Positions 36,260 to 51,200 of a stretch of DNA of 64,000 nt are shown here, piece after piece. Source of the stretch: Brachypterus glaber (Eukaryota > Arthropoda > Insecta > Coleoptera > Kateretidae); assembly GCA_958510825.1 (NCBI GenBank), contig OY294048.1, forward strand, positions 34,065,026 to 34,129,025, given 5' to 3'. Made by a program: the position numbers and the translations under genes. Numbering within the stretch: position 1 is the stretch's first letter; every line of letters starts with the position of its first letter. The notes under the pieces were generated by a model. The model had not been told where the DNA came from, did no database searches, and worked only from the letters and a program-made list of their open reading frames with translations.

Positions 36260-39200
36260 TAACGATAGACGATTTGAAAATTGTGGGGGCTGTTGCCCTT
36301 TTGGGAGATCTGCAAGATGCGGAAGAGTCTTCCGGGAAGACCAAATTGAGAACAAAGAAAGGTAAGTGTTGGCTAGGACCGACTCTTTCCAACAAAAAAT
36401 TTATTATATTATTTTTATTTTCATTTTCAGTCAGTTAATTTTTGGATATTGATTATAAAAATTAGTTAAACCACAGCAACTTGTTTACAAATAATGAAAA
36501 TAATGACAGCATGTGCAGGCAAACTCGTGTCGCATAATCTGATTGGTTAAAATCCGCTAAAATACTTGGCAACGCTGCAGCCGGCTGCAGAGATCCCATC
36601 ACGCTCACTACTGCTCAAGAATAGCATTTTTTAACTTTGTGGAACTTTGATATGATGTGATCAGTTCCCTTCCTACGAAAATTATTCACGTTCTCTCGAT
36701 CCCGAGAATTGATACCCTGAAGTTAAATAACTTTCCTATTAAGAAGTTTTAAATGATGTAAAAATAATTATTAGAAACTGTATTAACTAAAAGGAATTTA
36801 AAGTAAAATAATTTTATTTACCCAATCTTTTAGTAAATAGCTATTTTTATCATAAATGACTAATATCAGCTAACTTTTATAATAATTATTATTTAATGGG
36901 TTTCCCATTTTAAGATTTAATCCTGTATATGATTCAAAATAAATAAATTAAAGGTTCAAAACGCAAATTTATTAGCGATTTTTTAAACGTGTTTTTAACT
37001 TTCCAATTACAGTTTAAGTAAATCTTTCCACGATCATTCAAAAACTGAAAGACCCATACCTAGTCCAATTCCAAACCAAATTTGAAGTGAATCGGTTACC
37101 CGGAAGAGGTCGCTCAAATCTCTTAAATATTTTTTTATCATATTTTTTTTCATGTAGTTGTAATTTTCTTCTTGCAGTAGTATACTAGAGATTTTCAAAA
37201 GCATTTTTTAGTGTTTTTAAGGTTATTTTTTATGCTGAATTTAAATCGATATAGATCAGGTCCCTAAAACCTTCGCTGGGATGGCATAATATATGAAGAA
37301 AGCAAAGGCAAGAAGGTAGACCGACTCTCAATAAACAAATAAATTACTGGACATTTCCAATTCCAATTATCTTTAAATAGTTAAAAATGAAAAGTGCAGT
37401 AAAATATATTTTTTTTAATTTTAAATCTAAAACAAAAAATGCAGAAAAAGAATACGTTTATTTATATATAAATAAATTAAAATACTTTACAAATTAATTC
37501 TTAAACAGTAGGAAAAATGAAATAAATTATTATTTATATAGTGGGAAAATTGTTTCTGTGCTTTTCTACCACTTGGTAGATAAACTGCTTTTGATTTTCA
37601 TTTTTGGTTAGTTTTTTGTGATATGATGTAGCAAGGGCTACTTGTCTTTCTGCTACATCATTCACCACTTTTAAATTATTCAAATAATTTTTTGCTGATT
37701 GGTAATGCACATTACTATTCCACTCACTTGGTTTTAATTTTAAAAAGTCTGTGTTTATTTTAAATATTTTAAAAAATGTTTGAGTTTTTTCAGTAAAAAA
37801 CGGAGTTAAATTTAGAACTGCCGCAAAGTTAAATTTCATTGGGTTGGCTTTCCGAAAACACTGTACACTTTTTTTATTTAAAGCCAAAACCATTTTATTT
37901 TTTTCGTTGTTTGAAATTGTTTCATCGAAGCAACTTAGCCCGACACTGATTTCCCCCAAATACCATAAATGACCTAAAATTTTTTTTATAGCTATTTCTG
38001 ATGTATCTTCGTCTATTCTTTTAAAGTTAATAAGGCTCTTAATCAAATTTAGGTCATTCATGGGAGCTGATATTGCCAAAGGTGCAGTAAACCATGCCTT
38101 AATGTAAATAATAATAATAAAAATACATAGTCTTCTTAAATTTGATAGCTCTTGATTTGAAATCTTAAACTCTATTCTGAAAATGTACATTTTTAAGCAA
38201 TAAATAGCCTTTGACATCCATCGAGCATGATGCATGGCCCCAGGCGCCCGAAATCCAAGACCACGGGGAGGCGTCTCACCACAAAATATTAAGGCGAGTT
38301 CAAGAAGCTCTAAATAATCATCACGAGGTTGTTTAAAATTTAATTGTTCAATAATAAACGTAATAATCTTATTCTTTTGAGTGACACTTTTTTTAAAACT
38401 ATTTTGTATAATTTTATCAGAGTCGGCATTTCTATAATTTGCTTTGTTAATAGAATTCCAAGAATCTTGAAATTTTGTAAAAAATGTTACATTAGGACAA
38501 TTAGAACGTCCCATTACTTCCTCAAATACTCCTGCTAACATCAGCTCCATGATATGATGCCTACAAGCTAAATGTGCTAAATTTTTGTCCAGTTTTTTTC
38601 CAGTAACACACAGGCACCTTTTTTTACACCAGTATTGCTGTTTGTTGTATCGAAACAAAACCCACCAATATTTTCTATCAAATTCCAATCATTAATGGCG
38701 ACCTCAATTTAGTTAAAAATAATGGTTTCCAACTATAATGACTTATATTTTTTTATTTTAATTTAAATATCTCGAAAATTGTTTAATATATTTAATTTTT
38801 AAATTCAGATTTGGATAAATCATAAAAAAATATCCTTAAAAAACTAAACAGGTGTTCCTTACAGTCTCTAGTATACAACTACAAGAAGAAAATTACAACT
38901 ACATGAAAAAAAAAAGAAAAAAAAATATTTAAGCGATTTGAGCGACCTCTTCCGGGTAACCGATTCACTTCAAATTTGGTTTGGAATTGGACTAGGTATG
39001 GGTCTTTCAGTTTTTGAATGATCGTGTGAAGATTTACTTAAACTGTAATTGGAAAGTTAAAAATACCTTAAAAAAATCGCTAATAAATTTGCGTTTTGAA
39101 TCTTTAGGGGCCCCTAGTGAAATTCTTCATTTTTATTTTGGGGTTCTAATTTCATAAAAAAATAATTATATGGTATGTACATTATTTATGTAAAGAAATA

Positions 39201-42200
39201 ATAAACATTTAAAAAATCTACGTGAATAAAAAAAATAAAAAAGAAAAAAGTAAAATATGCCTATTTTAGGATTTATAAATCCCCTAAAAAGCCCCTAGAA
39301 ATAATGCGAATAACTTCAATTTTTTCTGGTATACGGACCGTATGCAGATCAAATTTATACTAAAGTTATTTTTCTGAACTCATTTTGAAATTTTCGTAAC
39401 CGCCCTAATGAAGTATCAATGAAATAAAAAGTGACAAATAATAGTATATTGTTTTACTAAGAGGAAAAGTTAAGTAAGGTTTTTAACTAGTCTGTAGAAT
39501 TTACGGACGACGCGAAGCGGAGTCTGGAAACTACAGACTAGTAAAAAAAAGCACTTTTCCTTTGAGTGAAACATTAATTTTTGAATTTAATTTATTCAGT
39601 AATAAAGTATCTTTTTTTATTTTTTTATTAAAATATGCCAATAAAACCCTCTCGAAATAAACTTAAACCTTCCTTAGCTCATTTTAATTTTTTTTCGTAG
39701 GCTAAATCGTACACTTTTCGCGATTTCGATGTTAACTTGTCTAATGTAGCATTTGCAATTTCGGAGAGATTTGTAGGTGTATAAACCATATATTCTTCTT
39801 CAATCATTTTTACTTTAACAATGAACTCATTTTTTTAATGTAAAAAATAGATCACTTCTAACTAGTGTGTTCAGTTATAAAATATGAACATTTTAGTTCG
39901 CTTGAAGAAAAATATAATTATTTCCCTCATATAATATAGACCAAACAGAATAAAGGACTTTTTTTAAACCGACCAATTACAAACTAGCAATTAAATCGAA
40001 GTTACAGACAGAGAAATAGGTAATAACTAAAAGCAATTCGTAATATTCAGATCAAATGGCTCAAAAGTTTCTATATCTACAAGCATTTTAGGTACTTAAA
40101 TTAAATGTTTTCTTGACTACTTAGGCCAGGTTTATAACTTGAATAAAGCAAAACTGTAAAAAATTTTAAAGTTTAAAGAAATGTATAGTAATGAAAAATG
40201 GTACTAATACTAATTTATTGAAAATAAGTATTTATTGAACTTAAATAGTTTATGATGCAAGAACGAAAAATACGGTTGTCAACTTCGCTTTCCGAGCTCG
40301 GATTGCAATCTCCAACAGTTTTCTTTCGTATATCATTAGGGTGGACCTTACTTTTTTATTGTTTTAAAATTCTCATTCTGGTGTACCTTGAACATCTTAA
40401 AAATATGAGGGTAATTAAACTTCTCTAAGGGTCTCAATTGAACCCTAAATCTCGCAAAAATCGTAAAAAATCTTTGAAAATAGACTGTAATTTTTGTATC
40501 AGTGAAAATTTAAAAGCCTTGAAATCTTATTTTTTTCCTGTTGAGTGCACAAAATTATGTGCCAAATTTCAAAATGATCAAAAGATTGTATCAGGTGCCA
40601 AAAATCCGCCAAAGTTGCCCCTAAAAGACTAAATTTGACGAATTACAACCATAAGTGTGAGAAACGCTAGAAAAGCATTTAAAAAATATAATATATATAT
40701 ATATATATATATTTTATAATGTAGAATCACCCCTTAAAATTTCGGACCCTATTTCAAATACACCCTGTATAATTATTTTTTTTACTTAACATAAACTGTT
40801 TTATAACATATTATTAAATAAAAAAAATAACAATGTAAATAAGGGATAAAAATTAATTTAATTTATTGTAATTCTTACAGTTTTATAATATTTATTTATA
40901 TAATATACAGGGTACGGTCCGTAACTGCAGGGTGTAATTTCTTACGATATTTTAAGAAAAAAAATTCCATAAGAATGTGTCCGAAACCGCTGACATTCCA
41001 AAATACCCTGTATTGTATATGTTAAAAATTTCCAAAAAAATATTTTTTCAGATAAATTTTGATAGGTTTGGATTTTTGATAGTTTCTCAAAATTTTGCAT
41101 TTACTTTACGTTTGTGGAGAGCCGAATTTTTAGTGCATTTTTAGTGTGTGTGAATAGCTGCATTTTTGTATCTACCGCCAATGACGTGTTTAAGGGGTAA
41201 GCTAAAGTCTCTTGTTTATGAAACACATGTACTACACTTGAGAGCAAAAAAATCGATCCACCTAAAAAATTGCCATTTTTTAAATTCAAATATTTCGAAA
41301 ACTACTTAATGGATTTGACTGATTCTTTTTTGTTTTAAAGCTAAAACATTCTTCATTTTTGTTCTTATTTAGAATGATTATGAAAAAGTTCTTGTGTATT
41401 AACAGCAACAAAAAATGTACAACTATGTTTTTTGCCCCATCTTCTAGGACTCGCATGGTACGTCACTGCAACTGTTTATCAAATAGTTAAGGTCTCTCTT
41501 ATTCCCGCAATTTTAATGAATATATTTTTTTTTATTTTTTTTTATATTTTTACTTCTGGTTTAGGAGATATCAGGATTTTCCTGAAAATTGTCATTTTTT
41601 CAGTTAACTCAAAAAGTACTATATGAATTTGATTGATGCTGTGCTTTACATTTGAAGCTTAACCGAGTTACTTTTTTCTTCTAATCAAGTTTATCAAAAA
41701 CATAAAATGGGTTTGATAAACTTAAGCATAAGAAAAACAGGTCACTCCATCCGGCGGCGGTTCTGCGAAACCACAGCCTAATTCAAAAGCTTAAAAAGCT
41801 TAATATTATTAAGTGTTTTAAGTTTAGTCCTTTCCTTAAAATTGATAACCTTGGGCTACTTTATAACCTTAATTTCGACTAATTATGACAAATTTATAAA
41901 AATCGATACACCATATTGGCATGTTTTAATCATTGGTCTATGTTATCCCTAAAAAGATCCTCCTATACCAAATTGAAAAAAAAATAAAGAAATGAACCAC
42001 CCTAGTGGCGCGGAAATTAATTTCTCTGATTTTTTACTACCATATTCGAAATCAGCGGTATCAAAAATACTCGTATGAAAAAATTTAGATTTTCGTCCAT
42101 CTTTTTTTTCTCAGTCTTGTGTCGTTTATCTAAACTCTTTGGAAAATCGGGCCCACCCAGAACTATTATGGAAAACTGCCCATTCAAGAAATTATTCTAA

Positions 42201-45200
42201 ATTCGCCCCTGTTTGATGTCTAATTTAATAAAGTGTAGTCTAATGGTTATGGATTATGCATTAAGGAATACAATTATAGAAAATTGACATGTTTTTATTG
42301 TTCTTTTTCAAGAGACTTCAGGTTATACTCTATCCGGTATGGCGTTTAAGCATGCACGACTTATACCCGTTATATTAACAATTCAATTTTTAATTACTTT
42401 TTTAATAACGTAAGTGACATTTTATTAAATTGTTTTGTACCTTTGTGCATTAACATTATTGTGTTTCAAAAAATCCCGATTTTCAAAATTAAATTAGATT
42501 GTATTTTGTTTTTTGAGATATTTAACAAAAGCTAAACTTAAATTTTTCCAAAAACCCAATCCCAGTTTTTTTTAATTTTTAGAAAATGTTCTATTTTAAC
42601 ACCCTTTATTTACTTTTCCCACCCTTTATTTACTTTTCCCACTATTTTGTTTAGCTTTTTGTTACATGCAATAATATACCTACCGATAAAAGACGATTTT
42701 CGGAATTTTTTTTTTTTACGATTTAAAACATTTGCCATTTTTTTTGGTTTAAGCGTAGAAAGGATAAAAAAAATAAAAAAAATAAATAAAATGAAAAAAA
42801 AACAATTTTTTAATTAGTCTGACTTTTTCCATATATCTATACGTAATTGTGTTTGTTTGTTCCCCTCTAAAGCCATAACTAATAAACCCAGTTAATTTCA
42901 ATACAAAATATATGTAATTTTTTTGTGCTTTTTAGAGTTGCTCTACTCGAAGGTAGATGTCTACCGATACTGACAATAAAAATATATTTTTTCGTTTCTA
43001 TGGGAATTTCTGCAAGCAGGATGGCTGAATAAACTAGCCTCCAGCCTTCTAGCTCGCAGGAAACCCAAAAAGATTTCCATCACAATTACCGAAAGTCACG
43101 TTTTTTGATTTTTTTTAACTAATAAAAATATAAAATTAAGCCAATCACCCCGGTCTGGAAACGATTTTTAGCTCAACCTTCATATAACCCAAGTTTTTTT
43201 TCATAATTTAATTATTTAGAACATTGGCATCTTTTTAAGACAAAATAAAAAAAAACTATCGATGCGTTTTTGAGAAAAACGATTTTCATTTGTTTTAACA
43301 AAAAAAATATGACATATTTAAAAATTATTTTAGATATTCAGATTTTACGTCAAAAAGTGAGAAAAAAGTTTTTATAGACGTTTGAGCTAAATTGCTTTTT
43401 AAAGGAACTAGCGTACTTTTAAAGGGCATTTTTAGAATATTTATCACTTCATATCTCAGAAACGGTTTAACTTATTAACATGAAATTTTTACGGAACTAT
43501 AGAATCAATAAATGTAAAAAATTAAGGTTTTATTAAAATTAAGTTTTTGACCAGGGGCGTAGATAATGGGTGCCTCATAATTTATATGTAAAACTGTAAG
43601 TCCACCCCTGGTTAAACATTTAATTATTTGATGTCATAAAATGATAATGTTTATTGGTTGCATACTACAGTAAAAACTTCAAGTCAATAAGTTAAACCGT
43701 TCCTGAGTTATGCAGTATATAATATTCTAAAAATACCCCTTAAACGTGTTCTAGCTCCCCTGAAAAGCCATTTAACGCAAACGTTCATAGAAACTTTTTG
43801 TATCACTTTTTAACTTAAAATCTGAATATCTAAAAAAAGTAACATTTTTAAAATATGTCATATTTTTTTTTGTTAAAACAAATAAAAATCGCTTTTCTCG
43901 AAAACACATCGATAGATTTTTTTTAAAATTTGGTCTTAAAAAGAGGCCAAAGCTCTAAATAGTTAAATTATGAAAAAAAACTTGTGTTATATGAAAGTTA
44001 AGCTAAAAATTGTTTCCAGATCGGTGTGCAATATATTTACTTATTTTAAATTGTAGGTATTTGACAGCTGTAAAAAGAAAGGATGTTTTGCCTTTTTTCC
44101 CTTACATTAGTGATACGGGAACTTGGCCTCCAGAGAGTTGCCTTTTTGGAATTAGCCTTAACATAGGAGCTGTTTTGAGTAAGATTTGTAGTGTATAGGT
44201 GGCAACAGTGGCCATCTCATAACTCACTTTTTATTTTTATTTCGCTTTTTTTTCGTCTTGAATGGTAAAGTTATGAAATAAATTGACTTTTTGCAAGTTT
44301 TCATGTTATCATGTTTTCATGTAGTATTCTCCGAGTAAACTGTAAAAAGTAAACTGAATATTCAGTTATAAATGGATAGGAAATCGGAAGTTATTATCCT
44401 ATACAACTGTACTTTAATTTTTGTTAAAAACACGCAACATTTTATGTCCGTCCTTAATTAAAGTACGTGACTTTAGAACTATACCTAATGTTTTTAACAA
44501 AAATTAAAGTACATTTGTTAAGGATCATTCCTTCCTATCCATTTGTAACTGAATATTTAGTTACAAATGGATAGTAAGTTATGGTCCTATATTACTGTAC
44601 TTTAATTTTTGTTAAAAACACTATAGTTCTAAAGTCACGTACTTTAATATTTAAGGACGGACATGAAATAATGCGTGTTTTTAACAATAATTAAAGTACA
44701 GTTGTATAGAATAATGACTTCCGATTTACTATCCATTTCTAACTGAATTTTCAGTTTACTTTTAACAGTGAACATAAAGAAATCCTTAAGGTTAATTATA
44801 ATTATAATAATAATAATTATGAATGGTTTACCGAAAGTCCCGAAAGTCAAGAATCTGGCCCGATGCGCCCCATAGCGAAAGGTAATAGTAGATTAACACG
44901 TAGACAGTCCCCATTAGCATGTTTTTTTCCGTCCCCAGCACATAGGTAGAGAAGCTATAGTGGGTATTAGATAAAGACAAAACACATTAGGTGTGTAAAA
45001 TTTAGTCCGCCATTTTTACCTTTTAAACGCTTTTAAACGTCAAAATTTGTCAACAAAAACAAAACCTCAAAAAGGTTTTTCACATTTTTACAAAACAAGT
45101 CATTTTTAAGTTAAAAATTTTAACACTACAAACAAAATAAAACTATAAAGACACGCAAATACCACAAACAACGCCACAAACAAAATATCACCAATTATTC

Positions 45201-48200
45201 GATTTCATAACAAAATGACAGAGTGAAGCGTTGTCGGACCTCCTACCCATATATATTTACGTTTGCTTTCATTTAAACGGCTTGAATGTAAATTTATGCT
45301 GTCTTTGGGTGTTCTTATTAAAATTCGTAGCAAAATATTGGAAATTTATTGGTTTTTATAATTAAAAATTATACGGTTGAAATATTGTTGGCAACGTAGA
45401 ACGGCCATTTTTACCGTTTAGATGTCAATTTTCTATCTATTGTTATTACGCAGCGCAGAACCCTGCGCAAACGTTTATTTCCTCTATAATTCTCTACCAA
45501 TGAGTCCAATGAGTCAAATATGATTCTACTATAAAAAATAAAAACAATCTATACTTTAGCTAGACGCCCATTTTAAAGAAATTACTTAGGCCAGAGCGTT
45601 CAAAAATAAAACTAATATTAACGGGTATGGCAATGAATCACATATGCTTCATGGACGTGTGGGGTAAACGTATCAAGAATCCCATGTAATTCATAGGACA
45701 GTCAACATATTAAAGTACTAGTTTTATTACCTAAAACGAGTGATTTATCCTATTTTTTCTATTTTGCTCTAAAATTAAAAAAAAAAAACTTAAATTTAAA
45801 TTGGTGACCGATTTAGCGATTTTTGTTTTGGGTTGGCCAAACAATTTTCGCCATGTTAGAAAATTAAAGAACGAATAATATTTTGATTTACTGTCAGCCC
45901 TTTTATTTTTTACTAAAAGTTATATAACCTAACAACAATTTTAAAAAGGTAAATGCACATCCAGGTAAAAAAACTTTCTCATTTTTCACATTCGCGCGTG
46001 AAATGGATTTAATTTTTCGTCCTCGAACCGTGAAATTTCACCTTCAAATGAATTTTTCTCGAAAACGGTTAATCCTACAGTATTACAACAAGAGTACCTT
46101 TTTTATGTATTTTGACCTGAGGAATCATATTTCAACAATAAAATTGCAAAAAAGTTACACAGAAAAAAGTTTGGGACAAAAAACTGATAAGGCCCCCCCC
46201 CGTTTCGCACACCTCTGGTTTAAATAAGTACGTGAAAATGACATAAAAAGATGGGCCTTATTAGGATTAATTCACGTGCAGAACCTCGTTAATATATCCC
46301 AAAGGGTTCCTGAGTTATTAAATAAAAACCGATTTTTTTAGCCAATTTCAAAGGGGCGTAGCTCCCTTATGACGCATTTTTAGACATATGTTTATAGGAA
46401 CTTTTTGTTCTTATTTCATCATGTAGAATCACCTGTTAAAATTTCCTACGCTATTTCAAATACACCCTGTATAAAAAAGCAAAATGCGTATGATTGTGTG
46501 TGCTAGTCGCAAAATAGAAAAATTTATTTAATTTTAGTGGGTTTTACAATGTACGTGAGATATCGCCAGATTAAAGAATTGGACACAAAAAATGGGTTCT
46601 CGCCCGTCGTAAAACAATACAATAGATACAGCCCTTATTTAGCTATATTAGTGCCTTTGGGAATATGTATTGTTGCGAATTTTCAGGAAACTAGTGTACT
46701 TTCAATTCATATTTTGGGAGCAGGACTTGCCTTTGGCCTGGGAAATGTATACCAATGTGTGGAGGTTAGTAAACACCAAGATGACAACTCTCCGAATTTA
46801 ATTTTATTTTTTTTATTTTTACAAACCGCACATGTGTGTTATTAGTATTGCTTATAATAGTTTATAATATAATATGTGAGTGGTGCCGCTAAAAGGTACC
46901 TTAACGAAAAAAATACGATTTTTTGATTTTTGGGGTTTCAGATGCATTGTATATTTCTTTGTTAATTAGTGAAAGAAAAACATTAATATCTCCAATAGTT
47001 TTTTTATTATGATTTTTTTTTGTAAAGGCTTACAAAAGAAAAATTATAAAAAAAGTCGCCTGTAATAAAAATTATTAAAATTATTAGATGAGCATAATAA
47101 CATCTCTACTCAATATATCTTAACTTCAGAACACCTTTACTCAAAAAATATCTACACCATAATATCTCTACTCAAGAATATACAGGGTGATCCTTTAAAA
47201 ACGATCCAACCCAAATATCTCGCAAACTAAGCACAATACAAAAATTCTAAACAAGATGTTAATTTGAGTCCTCAAGAGGGAAATTTAAGTATATGATTTT
47301 GGGGGCTGTAATTTTCACCCCCTAACGACCCAGCTAACCCAACTTTAGAATCTTGAATAGCAACCGCCATTTTGTGATGCGAATTTAAAAGAGCCTAAAA
47401 AATTAATATTTTTGGTTGAAATAAAAATTAAATACCAACCCTTAATTAAGGGTGGATGATGTTTTTAAAGAATTGGTATAAAATATTCAGAAAAATATGT
47501 CAATATATAAAAATAAATAATTTCAGTTTAATTCATGGTGGTTGTAACCCTTACCCTTAGCTACCAGCCACTCCAATTGTTATTTTTAATTAAACCCCCA
47601 GATACCGATTTTGGTTCGAATTGGCAATTAATGACACAAATCATCCGCCATGTTGACGCCGCCATTTTGATTTTTTAAATTTTGAGAAAAAATTCGTAAT
47701 CTATGACCCCGAAAACCCCCTGATACCGATTTTGGTTCGAATCGGCCAGAAATTACAAAAGTCGTCCGCCATATTGGCGTCGCCATTTTGATTTTTTATT
47801 TTGACCAAAAATTCGTAATCTACGACAGCGAAAACCCCCTGATACCGATTTTAGTTCGAATCGGCAGAAATTACAAAAGTCGTCCGACATATTGGCGCCG
47901 CCATTTTGATTTTTTTAATTTTAACAAAAAATTCGTAATCTACAACCCCGAAAACCCCCTGATACTGATTTTGGTTCAAATCGGCCAGAAATCACAAAAT
48001 TCGTCCGCCATATTGGCGCCGCCATTTTGATTTTTTTAATTTTGACAAAAAATTTGTAATCTACTACCCCGAAAACCCCCTGATACCGATTTTGGTTCAA
48101 ATCGGCCAGAAATTACAAAAGTCGTCCGCCATATTGGCGCCGCCTATTTTGACCAAAAATTTGCAATCTTTGATCCCGATGCCGATTTTGGACCAAAAAA

Positions 48201-51200
48201 AAGTCCAAACCATAAATAACTAAATTAGGTTTAAAATTTTTATTATAAATAATAAAAAATATTGTGTCGACCACGGGAGAACGGTGCATTTCTACAAAGA
48301 GTAATTACTATTTTCGTAATCAGGATAGTTGAATTAGTCTTAAAAAAAATAAACTGCAGCTATAAGTGATGTGTAGTAAGCGAAATTACATCCTTAATTT
48401 GTCCCAACTTCAAACTCGTTTTTCTCGAAATCTACTTTTTATGCTTAAGGTACCTTTTCGCGGCACCACACACATATATTATTATTATTTAGTATTTATA
48501 TAATTTTTTTATCAAAATATATCAAAAAAATGCGAAAAACTCATTTTTTGAATTTAGTACCATTTAAAATAACAGACGAATAAATATATTTTAAATCCGC
48601 TTTTTTGGCTTAAAGCCCTATTAATAAAAAACCAACCCACTATAAAAAAAAAATAGATCTTAATTATTTTCTTTTACTACAGCTATTCGCAAAAAATAAC
48701 ACTGTGGGCTATACAAGGTGTTCCTTAATATCATGTCACTATGTCACTTGAAGTTAAAAATGGATATCTGCAAATCACTACTTTTTTAAAATTAATAGGT
48801 ATAAGAGTGGCCCAATTTTTTTTTACTTTAAATCAATTTGTCATATTCTCTTTTAAAAGCGCCTAAAGTGCGACCCTTATTAAACGCCCCTAAGGGGCAT
48901 ATAAAACATGTGTCAGTAAATAAACTTTTCTTTTTTAGCAAGATTGAAAAACTTTTATACTTTTTTAACGCGACTACATTTACTCTTGTTGCTTTTTACC
49001 CTACCACAGCAACGCGGAAGGAGGGTTATATTTTTAACGTATTTGTAGTAAGCATGTTCCCCTCTACAACCTAAATACTGGGACAATTTTAACGATCGAG
49101 GTATCAACATATTCGTCTTAATCATGCAAGTGTCACAGGCCATAAAAAATTCTATGTTTCTATAATAAACAAAAAAATCCACACATTTTTATTATGATTT
49201 CGATATCATGTGATCAATGTTAAATTCAAACATTACATTTTATTCGCCCACGTTTCAGCTATTTAATATTAAATTTAAAATTTCGATACTACTCATGCAT
49301 TTTAAGGAAAATCAGAGAAATATATAGATTTTTATTATGAAATCGTTATCATAGTATCCGTATTAAATTTAAAAATGGCTCTTAATTTACCAACGTTTCG
49401 GATTTGTTATTTCCTTTGTCAGGAATTACCGGGTAAGTTTTATTTATGTCCCCCAATTTTAAGATTAATCTTTATTTGATAAACACTAAGCTTTGGTGAT
49501 TTTTATATTTTTATATTGGCTATAAAATGGCGGATTTTATTTTTTTGTTTCGCCTCCGGCTTCGCCGGAAGTGGCATAAATATATTTTTTTAATGGAACA
49601 CCCTGTAATTTTTTACATTTTTTAATTCAGAAGATAATTCTATGTACAAAAAACTGATTGTTTTACTTTTTACTTTCTTTTTTCGTTTTCATTTGTATCG
49701 TATAAAAACGAGATATACATAATTTACCTTGTTTTCACTTATTTAAGCTTAAAAAAATATTAAACTAATAATAAAATAAAAATTTGATCAGTGATAGCGA
49801 ATTAGAGATAAACCGCCCTGAACTCCTTTTTTATATCCATGTAAACTTTATTTGTAGAGTATTTTCCAGCTATTTTTGTTATACCAAATTTATGATTTAC
49901 TTTGATGATTTAGCAAGTAAAAAGAAGTTAAATTATGTGTATCTCGTTTTTATACGAAGCCTATTGTTATTTTTTTTCTGAAGTCATTTCGCCGTCTACT
50001 AGAATAGATTGATAGCGGTTACTCAAATACGATTTTATTTATTTTAGAGACATTTGCTGAAGTTATACTGTAAGCCAGACTAAAATAAAATTGATCTTTA
50101 ATTTTTTGTGTATTTTTTGGCCTTTTAGGTGGTTTTTAAACTTTTCTTTTATTGTGAATATTAAAATTATGTTCAGAAACAATTTTTTACATATTGAAGG
50201 ACAGAGGTGCCATGGAGAAAAACGGTGTGTAATTTATTTTACCTTGTAGGTGATTTTTATTCTTTTTTCTCCTAGTATGAATAATAAAAATTTAAGGCCA
50301 AAAAAAAATTTAATCGCCCTTTTAACCCCCTCCCCCTTCAAAAACGACCCAATCTGTGCGGTGTGCGGAGAAGAACAGGAGAAGTCCGTCCACTTATGTG
50401 CGTGAGCGTTACAGCAGACTGAGTATGAGGTGGGAACGCTCCAAAGAGAAGAGTTGTGCTCCCTAGCAATAGATAATGTTATTTGCTTTTAAATAGTGTA
50501 TCACATGAAAAAAAAACCTTTTTTCAGTTGGTTCTAAAAGCGACACTTTTTGTTCATGTTTTACTGGCGAAACGTTGAACTTAGTGGCCCTAGGGCCAAA
50601 AAGCTTTTTTCGCCCGCTAACTAAAACTTGTTATTTTTAAGCTTTTTAAAAGAAGGTGCTTTACCTTTATTGTAATATTTATAAAGAAATATGACCTTTT
50701 GGTCTTTAAAAAGGGGTGGTGACTTAGATTATAGATTCTCTAATAGTCCATATCTAGACTATATATATAAAGACTATATATAGTCTAGCTAGTTATCTGG
50801 GCAATAATTATTATAACAAGCTTTTTGTTACAAGAAATTAACTTCTGTTTAGTTCAGTTTTTTATTTTTCATTTGTAGATTAAAATAGTTTTGGGAATGT
50901 ATCCAGTTTTTGGAAATAAAATTTTAAATATGGTCAAAATTCTTTGCGCAGGGGTCAATTTGGTAGTATTTACAATATGCAGTATTTGTGGTGGCTTAGC
51001 ACTACTTCAATTTGAAGGTAAATATTTTAAATAAGGTATATTAAGTATACCTATTAGGTAGGTTAGTTCAAAACAAAAAAGTTGGAATATAAAGCTTATT
51101 TTAATGAGTAAACATCCCACAAAAGAAAAGAAAAAATATTGAATTATATTTACTATAACCTCACCAGGGTGCAAGTGATTTTAACTAAAATTCTCGCTAC